Shown: piece by piece, positions 1 to 4,464 of the stretch
Numbering within the stretch: the stretch's first letter is position 1
How the letters are laid out: every line of letters starts with the position of its first letter
Assembly: GCA_027489915.1 (NCBI GenBank)
Contig: JAIXZB010000105.1
Location: 1 to 9,244 of the forward strand
Source: Rickettsiales bacterium
Lineage (GTDB): Bacteria > Pseudomonadota > Alphaproteobacteria > Rickettsiales > UBA3002
Length of the DNA stretch: 9,244 bases
Direction of reading: 5' to 3'
Notes under the pieces: model-generated
Told to the model about the DNA's origin: nothing
Databases searched by the model: none
Seen by the model: only the letters and a program-made list of their open reading frames with translations
Program-made: the position numbers and the translations under genes

Positions 1-268
1 CTGTACTATCAACCTGAATGCAGAGGAATATACTGGGGGTGATTTACGTTTTCCTGAATTTGGAACACGCACTTACAGGGCGCCTACAGGAGGTGCGGTG
101 GTTTTCTCTTGTTCGTTGCTTCACGAAGCCACAGAGGTCACACAAGGCAAGCGTTATGCGTTTTTGCCGTTTTTTTATGACACGGCTGCAGAGGCAATAC
201 GTAAGGAGAATCGCCAGTATCTAAGCGATGAAGTGGTTGATCTTAACGAGGCCTCAACGAAGGCTTAG
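1..268 (+). CDS. 2-oxoglutarate/Fe(II)-dependent oxygenase, C-terminal part (5' end outside window)
   Basis: This is the last 88 codons of a gene that enters from the left; the reading frame starts at base 2 and stops with TAG at 266-268. The translation contains EYTGGDLRFPEFG, then a glycine turn (APTGGAVVFS) and SLLHEATEVTQGKRYAFLPF. This is the C-terminal half of the double-stranded beta-helix of prolyl-4-hydroxylase-type 2OG-Fe(II) oxygenases. The His in SLLHEA fits the distal iron ligand, and the Arg in GKRY fits the residue that binds the 2-oxoglutarate carboxylate. The HxD pair would lie upstream, outside the window. These enzymes hydroxylate proteins or small molecules using 2-oxoglutarate and O2; the substrate cannot be told from this fragment. 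The last 15 bp overlap the end of the convergent acetyltransferase gene. Confidence 0.78.
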   Translation, partial: CTINLNAEEYTGGDLRFPEFGTRTYRAPTGGAVVFSCSLLHEATEVTQGKRYAFLPFFYDTAAEAIRKENRQYLSDEVVDLNEASTKA

Positions 269-691
269 CATCATTTTTTGGTGTGGTATTCCAATTTCTT
301 CAAAAGGCTCTGATGCCTCGGCATATCCAAGTGCTTTGTAAAATCCTACAGCACTTGCGCGCGCATTAAGCGTTATATGCGTACGGCCATTTTCTTTTAC
401 TATATTATGGGCGTAGTACATTAGTTTTGCGCCAATACCCTTTCCTTGTATGGATTCATCAACCCCCATTTGCCTAAGCTTGGCGTATACATCATCAAGC
501 CAAACTATGCTTATGGTTGCGACAACAGTATTATTCAATAGGGCTACTAGATGCGTTTGTAATGCATCGTTTGATACGTCTTCAGGCCGATTTTCCATGC
601 CTAATGGGCGGCGTAGTATTTTTTCACGCAGTAGAAGGCTTTGCTGATAATATTCACTTTCGTATGCTGCTTCCTGATATGTAATTTGCAT
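254..691 (-). CDS. GNAT family N-acetyltransferase
   Basis: A complete 145-aa GNAT-fold protein, the usual length for a single-domain member, and probably cytoplasmic. The acetyl-CoA pyrophosphate-binding motif A is at about residues 73-91: RQMGVDESIQGKGIGAKLM, with the QGKGIG loop matching the Q/RxxGxG/A consensus. Motif B follows at about 108-123 (LNARASAVGFYKALGY), which carries the Asn and the FY-LGY pattern typical of the family. The ending EEIGIPHQKMML resembles the ElaA/YjcF branch, so acetyl transfer from acetyl-CoA to an amine is expected, but the acceptor is unknown. The ATG at 689-691 has no strong ribosome-binding site. The gene is divergent from the Dabb gene across 74 bp and overlaps the oxygenase gene tail-to-tail by 15 bp. 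The family call is firm; substrate and physiology are unknown. Confidence 0.9.
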   Translation of the reverse strand: MQITYQEAAYESEYYQQSLLLREKILRRPLGMENRPEDVSNDALQTHLVALLNNTVVATISIVWLDDVYAKLRQMGVDESIQGKGIGAKLMYYAHNIVKENGRTHITLNARASAVGFYKALGYAEASEPFEEIGIPHQKMMLSLR

Positions 692-714
692 TAAAGTGTA
701 GCCTATTGGTAGCG

Positions 715-742
715 TTGCAATCGATATATTTATGATTATGCT
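715..742 (+). promoter_or_regulatory. Candidate sigma70-type promoter for the Dabb gene
   Basis: TTGCAA at 715-720 and TATGCT at 737-742 are separated by 16 bp in the AT-rich divergent intergenic region. They lie 23 bp before the start codon, followed by an AAAGGA ribosome-binding site at 754-759. The boxes fit the -35/-10 consensus only partly, so this is inferred by eye. No equally good promoter was found for the divergent acetyltransferase gene. Confidence 0.35.
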
Positions 743-765
743 GGTTACTTTCCAAAGGATGCAAG

Positions 766-1053
766 ATGATTCGCCATGTTGTGATGTTTAGCGCTAAAGA
801 TGCCAAGGATATTGATGCTATTGAGCAAGGATTAAAGCTGCTTTCAGGCATAGAAGAGGCGCTGCATTTTGAAGTGGCGCGTAACCTTCAGTGTGACCAA
901 ATTGCAAATGAAATTTCGCTTGTGGTGTATGCAGAATTTGCTGATGTAGAAGCATTGCAGCGCTACAAACAGCACCCGTTATATGCGCAAGCTATTCAGA
1001 TTGTTAGGCCACTGCGCGATATCAGGGTTGCGGCGGATTTTCTGTCGCAATAG
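766..1053 (+). CDS. Dabb (stress-responsive alpha/beta-barrel) domain protein
   Basis: A 95-aa protein made up of one Dabb domain, the normal length for the family. The start MIRHVVMFSAKD is the typical first beta strand with its H-V-V-x-F pattern. SLVVYAEFADVEALQRYKQHPLY (about residues 51-73) is the diagnostic second half, with a strand, an Asp and the YxxHPxH/Y motif. Family members form dimeric ferredoxin-like barrels; some are stress-induced in plants and some are polyketide or olivetolic acid cyclases, but the bacterial single-domain ones mostly have no known role. The ATG at 766 is preceded by AAAGGA with 6-nt spacing, which supports this start. The last 32 bp overlap the 3' end of the convergent acyltransferase gene. 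It is probably monocistronic. Confidence 0.9.
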   Translation: MIRHVVMFSAKDAKDIDAIEQGLKLLSGIEEALHFEVARNLQCDQIANEISLVVYAEFADVEALQRYKQHPLYAQAIQIVRPLRDIRVAADFLSQ

Positions 1054-3013
1054 CTGCGGGAATAGGCGTTTCCTGTAGCCCCAGAAATACATCTTTGAAG
1101 TGATTGACGAACAGCCAAGCCCCATCGAATGAAAAATGCATGTAGTCTGAATAATACATTTTGCTGCCTTCAAATGCGATGCAGCGTACCTCGTTGCACA
1201 CCACATCGCGAGCATTGAGGAAAGTGAGGTTGGGATGTTGCGCAGCGTATGCCCTGGCAAGTGCGTTAAATTCGGTGCCAGCGCGCATTTCTGAAGCGGG
1301 TAGCGATACTTTTTCTGAGCATGCATTGCTGATAAATGTAGGAACCGACAAACAGCGTATAACGCCTTGCTGATCGCCCATTCCAGGGGCGATACCAATA
1401 ATTACCATGTGGCGGTAGGGGCCAGCTGCGAGGCGTATTTTTTCGATCTGACCAATCATAAGTGCGTTGTATTCTGCATCCGTTGCGGGTTCGATGGGAT
1501 TGCGGTTTTTATCAGCTAGAATGGTTTTGTAGGTGTGCCAGCTATGCGCGACTACAATAGGGAGGTTATTGCCGCTCATAAGCGCCAGTGCTTTATCCCA
1601 TTTTCCGTTACATTCTTCATCGGCAGCAGCGCGGCCACGCGGCGCGATGTCAGGTGTAAGCACACATGCCGCATGGAACAATCCGATGGCGGATTTGTTG
1701 TTTTCTTTGAGTAATTTATCCAGCGCGCCTGCGTATTGAGAGGCAAAGCTATCACCAAATATGATGAAAGAGGGGGCTACATTCGGTGTGCCGAGCATCT
1801 GGCGTTCGCGGCTTGCGAATGCCGCGCCGCCAAACTGGCTGCTGTGGAAAGTTGCAGGGTCGCTCATAAGCACGCGGAACCGTTCATCAATGCGCCATAG
1901 CCAGCCGTTATCCATACGAATGCTGATGGCGAGGAGTGATAGCACCAATGCAGGAATTGCCATCAGAATACCAAAGCGCCACAGCGCAGTGGTGTCGCGC
2001 ACGGCGCGCAAAGGTTTATCGATGTAGTAATACATGGGGATGGCGATAACGAAAGTGGCTAGGGTGAGAATAGCTTTATCCCAGTCATCCAGCGCTTCGA
2101 GCAAACGGTATTTGTAGAACACATATAATGGCCAGTGGACAAGGTATAGCTGGTAGCTGATGAGGCCAATATAGGCTATAGCACGGTTGCTGATGAGTGT
2201 TTTGCTGTAGCAGTCCTTGGAGGCAAATATAATCAGCGCCGCACCGATGCAGGGAATGAGTGAAGTGAGCGCGGGAAATTGCGATGTTGCTTTGCTGCCG
2301 ATAACGGCAAAGGCAATCAGCGCAAGCCCAGCAACTGTGAGTATCTCGGATATTATGCGTTTGGTTGGGGTATATGCCACAGCCCACACCATTGCACCGC
2401 CGATGATGAACTCAAAAATACGAAACGGCAGTAGGTAGAATGTGGCGTTGGGATCGGTTGTGCGGAAAAATTCGGCGCTTGCAAGGCTTGCTATGAATAG
2501 CATTGCGATAACCGCATACATTATAGTGCGCGTGGTTTTGCGAATCAGCAGGGCAAGCGCCAATGGCCAGATGAAGTAAAATTGTTCCTCCACACTCAGC
2601 GACCACATGTGCAGCAGGGGTTTTACATCCACATCGCCCGTGAAATAGCCGATATGCTGCCAGAAATAGATGTTGGAGACGAACCAGAGGCTTGCAATCA
2701 GTGCATTGGCTGCATTCACCAAATCGCTTGGGGTGAAAAGCAGCGTTGCGCCAATGAGGCTTAGGGTGAGGGTGGCAAGCACGCTTGGAAGAATGCGGCG
2801 GGTGCGGCGTTCATAGAAATTGGCGAAGCGGAAGCTGCCCGCCTCCACTTCATCGCGGATGATACGGGTGATAAGAAATCCACTGATGACAAAGAAGATA
2901 TCCACCCCATAAAACCCGCCATTCAGCCAGCCGAAATCGAAGTGGTATAGCAGAACACTAAGCACCGCTATTGCGCGCAACCCATCGATATCTGCTCTGT
3001 AATCGTGTTTCAT
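1022..3013 (-). CDS. AT3-SGNH membrane O-acyltransferase, copy 1
   Basis: A 663-aa OafA/YrhL-type protein of the family's usual two-domain length. Residues 1-365 form the acyltransferase-3 membrane domain with about ten hydrophobic helices. Its hallmarks are DYRADIDGLRAIAV at the N-terminus, His24 in LLYHFDF, FVISGFLITR (41-50), ERRTRRI (68-74), HMWSLSVEEQFYFIWP (135-150), SYQLYLVHWP (286-295) and IDKPLR (331-336). Residues 410-645 form an extracytoplasmic SGNH-hydrolase-like domain with GDS (420-422, nucleophile Ser422) and SDYMH, giving the Asp623/His626 dyad. Such proteins pass acyl groups from cytoplasmic acyl-CoA across the inner membrane to envelope glycans such as LPS O-antigen or exopolysaccharide; the target here is unknown. 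The start aligns with that of copy 2. Upstream is a hairpin terminator, so the gene probably has its own promoter in 3014-3130. Its stop overlaps the Dabb gene by 32 bp. Confidence 0.94.
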   Translation of the reverse strand: MKHDYRADIDGLRAIAVLSVLLYHFDFGWLNGGFYGVDIFFVISGFLITRIIRDEVEAGSFRFANFYERRTRRILPSVLATLTLSLIGATLLFTPSDLVNAANALIASLWFVSNIYFWQHIGYFTGDVDVKPLLHMWSLSVEEQFYFIWPLALALLIRKTTRTIMYAVIAMLFIASLASAEFFRTTDPNATFYLLPFRIFEFIIGGAMVWAVAYTPTKRIISEILTVAGLALIAFAVIGSKATSQFPALTSLIPCIGAALIIFASKDCYSKTLISNRAIAYIGLISYQLYLVHWPLYVFYKYRLLEALDDWDKAILTLATFVIAIPMYYYIDKPLRAVRDTTALWRFGILMAIPALVLSLLAISIRMDNGWLWRIDERFRVLMSDPATFHSSQFGGAAFASRERQMLGTPNVAPSFIIFGDSFASQYAGALDKLLKENNKSAIGLFHAACVLTPDIAPRGRAAADEECNGKWDKALALMSGNNLPIVVAHSWHTYKTILADKNRNPIEPATDAEYNALMIGQIEKIRLAAGPYRHMVIIGIAPGMGDQQGVIRCLSVPTFISNACSEKVSLPASEMRAGTEFNALARAYAAQHPNLTFLNARDVVCNEVRCIAFEGSKMYYSDYMHFSFDGAWLFVNHFKDVFLGLQETPIPAAIATENPPQP

Positions 3014-3128
3014 TTTTTATCTTTAGTAAGTGACAAGGTATGAGATTACCTGCTCAGCAGCGAGTTGCAAACGCTAAGCGTATGCTGCGGTAAGCTTTTT
3101 GTCGAACTGGTGAGGTCTTTTGGGCTAT

Positions 3129-3145
3129 TCATCTCCTCCGCCATT
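3129..3145 (+). repeat. 17-bp copy of the tRNA-Ser 3' end, inverted relative to the tRNA
   Basis: TCATCTCCTCCGCCATT at 3129-3145 is identical to the sense strand of the tRNA-Ser 3' end: half of the T stem, the 3' acceptor strand, discriminator G, CCA and two flanking bases. The tRNA copy lies at 4297-4313 on the minus strand, so the two form an inverted pair about 1.15 kb apart. The bases to the left of 3129 do not make a credible rest of a tRNA. A 17-bp exact match is unlikely by chance in 9 kb. It may be a displaced attachment-site remnant or a fragment of a second tRNA-Ser gene. Confidence 0.7.
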
Positions 3146-3184
3146 AAAAAAGGGTGCCTTTGGGACACCCTTTTTTAATGGCGG
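3138..3184. terminator. Bidirectional intrinsic terminator hairpin
   Basis: Perfect 19-nt arms, CCGCCATTAAAAAAGGGTG (3138-3156) and CACCCTTTTTTAATGGCGG (3166-3184), enclose a 9-nt loop. Read on either strand, the core is a GGGTG/CACCC stem followed by six T residues, so it can stop transcription both ways. For the minus strand it would end transcripts from the tRNA-Ser/orphan gene region before acyltransferase copy 1. No obvious plus-strand gene needs it. The left arm begins inside the tRNA-Ser-like tail, as if this were the native terminator of a tRNA-Ser gene placed directly after its CCA. Confidence 0.85.
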
Positions 3185-3199
3185 GACATTGTAGACGCT

Positions 3200-3334
3200 A
3201 TGCGAACCTGCGAGCAGACAAGACAGGCGATTGTGAAGCTGAATATGGCGTATGTGTATCGGTTGCGACGGGCGGGATATTTGGAGAAGTTGGGGCTACA
3301 CTTCTTGCTTGGGATAATTAAGGGGTTTCGGTAA
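3200..3334 (+). CDS. Possible small basic protein, 44 aa, unrecognised
   Basis: An ATG-to-TAA ORF of 44 codons beginning MRTCEQTRQAIVKL and ending HFLLGIIKGFR. It is rich in Arg/Lys and has a short hydrophobic stretch near the end. The frame is open only from just after the terminator hairpin (in-frame stop at 3176-3178), and no good ribosome-binding site precedes the ATG. It resembles no family I recognise. It could be a real small protein, the tail of a decayed gene, or chance. The strong amphipathic character is the only argument for coding. Confidence 0.25.
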   Translation: MRTCEQTRQAIVKLNMAYVYRLRRAGYLEKLGLHFLLGIIKGFR

Positions 3335-3456
3335 GCTTGATTGCGGGTTAGCTAAATTTTTCCATATGGGCAAAAGTGCGGATGTATGGTGTCGATTTCT
3401 GGGAACGGTTTAATTTGAAGTCATATGCTCCAAAATAGTTCAGAGAAGAAAGCAAG

Positions 3457-4278
3457 TTAGCTAAGTTTAGCGTCTAGCCAATTGCGTAAAGTTTTGAAAT
3501 CTTTATGAGAGCAATAATACTCTAATTCTTCTAGTTCAGTTTTTACATCTCTCCTAATGTCAGCTTTTTCTTCATCTGTTAATTGCTGACACGATTCAAA
3601 AATATTCACCAACTTTTCATAGGCTGTTGCAAAGTTGGTTTCATCTATATCGAAATTTTTGAACTGCCCCGCCTCATTAATGATAGCTTGGCTCTCTGTG
3701 ATTTCTTTGCCGCAAGTAGCCGCATCTGTAATTGGCTGAGGATGTCGATTATTTATTTCGGTTTGAGCAGCAAGAAACTTGGCATGCATCTTATCATAAA
3801 TTGCAGTTTGAATGGGAAGGCATAATGAACGAACCACACGCCTGTGAAAAGGTCGTTTGATATTTTCTATTTCATCTTTTGAAACGCCATTTTTACTTAG
3901 TGAGTCTTCAATACCTATAATCACATCATACAAATCTTTGTTCTCATAGTGCGAATCCCAATAGCCAATCGTTGTACTAAGGCGGGTTACAGGGGCTGCA
4001 GTGATTAATGCGAGGCGGCGCAATTCCTTAATCATAGTTTCTGCTTCTTTTTGGACTTGCTCCCACATTTCTGCCTCAATACCGAGCCCCTTAAACTTCT
4101 TGAACTTTGAGAGAAAGGCAAAAATTAAACAGAAAATTGCTGCAGCACATAATGTTGCAACAATAGCAGGCTTGTCTTGCGTATAACCAATACAGCAAGC
4201 AACGCCAAAAATTATGAATGCAACAAGTCCCAAAAAGAATCTAAACATATTCGAAACCAGTATTTTTAAATATTTCAT
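3457..4278 (-). CDS. Two-helix membrane protein of unknown function
   Basis: A 273-aa protein of no known function. Two hydrophobic segments lie at about residues 12-31 and 37-57, with a short loop (TQDKP) between them. A basic patch, SKFKKFKGLGIEAEMWEQ (57-74), follows and leads into a charged, largely helical cytoplasmic domain with coiled-coil-like stretches (about 66-90 and 218-256). The 'FKGLGIEAEMWE' juxtamembrane motif recalls a group of uncharacterised bacterial membrane proteins often found in accessory DNA; that is from memory, not a search. An upstream ATG at 4326 is open in frame but lies inside the tRNA-Ser gene, so the start is set at 4278. The gene starts 20 nt after the encoded CCA with no terminator between, so it may share a transcript with the tRNA. 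It is visibly more AT-rich than its neighbours, which suggests transfer. The hairpin at 3138-3184 would end its transcript. Confidence 0.75.
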   Translation of the reverse strand: MKYLKILVSNMFRFFLGLVAFIIFGVACCIGYTQDKPAIVATLCAAAIFCLIFAFLSKFKKFKGLGIEAEMWEQVQKEAETMIKELRRLALITAAPVTRLSTTIGYWDSHYENKDLYDVIIGIEDSLSKNGVSKDEIENIKRPFHRRVVRSLCLPIQTAIYDKMHAKFLAAQTEINNRHPQPITDAATCGKEITESQAIINEAGQFKNFDIDETNFATAYEKLVNIFESCQQLTDEEKADIRRDVKTELEELEYYCSHKDFKTLRNWLDAKLS

Positions 4279-4286
4279 AAGCTTAC

Positions 4287-4298
4287 TTGTTCGAACAA
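4287..4298. repeat. 12-bp perfect palindrome next to the tRNA 3' end
   Basis: TTGTTCGAACAA is a perfect palindrome filling most of the 20-nt gap between the encoded CCA of tRNA-Ser and the start codon of the orphan membrane protein. It has neither a loop nor a T-tract, so it is not an intrinsic terminator. It could be an operator, a processing site, a recombination core or chance. Confidence 0.5.
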
Positions 4299-4391
4299 TG
4301 GCGGAGGAGATGAGATTCGAACTCACGGTACATCTTTACAATGTACAACGGTTTAGCAAACCGCCGCCTTCAGCCACTCGGCCACCCCTCC
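4299..4391 (-). tRNA. tRNA-Ser (anticodon GCU), CCA encoded
   Basis: A complete class II serine tRNA decoding AGC/AGU. The acceptor stem GGAGGGG pairs with CTCCTCC (one G-U), the discriminator is G73, and the genome encodes CCA (4299-4301). The D arm reads GCCGAGTGGCTGAAGGC. The anticodon stem-loop is GCGGT-TTGCTAA-ACCGT, with GCT in the loop. The long variable arm typical of tRNA-Ser has a 6-bp stem, GTACAT/ATGTAC. The T arm is GTGAG-TTCGAAT-CTCAT. Without CCA it spans 4302-4391, 90 nt. It lies 73 bp after the stop of acyltransferase copy 2 on the same strand and 20 nt before the orphan membrane-protein gene. tRNA 3' ends are common integration sites, and a copy of this one is present at 3129-3145. 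Confidence 0.97.
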
Positions 4392-4464
4392 GCACGCGGA
4401 ACATACGCGAGGCATCTGATTAGGGCCCTTGGGTGGTTAAGGCAACTAAAAAATCGGGTGGGGT

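Larger units (their letters stand above)
3014..3456. other. Long intergenic region between acyltransferase copy 1 and the orphan membrane-protein gene
   Basis: This 443-bp stretch has no long ORF. It holds an 11-bp palindrome (ACGCTAAGCGT, 3071-3081) in the presumed upstream region of acyltransferase copy 1, a copy of the tRNA-Ser 3' end (3129-3145), a 19-bp-arm hairpin terminator (3138-3184), and a 44-codon plus-strand ORF (3200-3334). The remainder, 3335-3456, is AT-rich and I see nothing recognisable in it. No tRNA, riboswitch or transposase remnant was found. Confidence 0.6.

Noticed and set aside
979..1398. 139-codon minus-strand ORF in another frame over the acyltransferase copy 1 3' end
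   Set aside because: It overlaps the SGNH domain coding region and the Dabb gene in different frames, and its translation has no domain pattern.
3071..3081. ACGCTAAGCGT palindrome as an operator for acyltransferase copy 1
   Set aside because: It is a short dyad with no second copy in the window and no clear promoter boxes around it, so chance cannot be excluded.
3014..4298. Complete mobile element with its own integrase or transposase
   Set aside because: No recombinase or transposase coding sequence is present in the segment. Only attachment-like repeats and an orphan gene support insertion, so no mobile element was annotated.
4279..4326. Extension of the orphan membrane protein to the ATG at 4326
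   Set aside because: The extra 16 codons would lie largely inside the intact tRNA-Ser gene, and the hydrophobic N-terminus makes sense from the ATG at 4278.
4392..4464. Terminator between acyltransferase copy 2 and tRNA-Ser
   Set aside because: There is a GGGCCC dyad and a short T run, but no stem followed by a T-tract on the minus strand.
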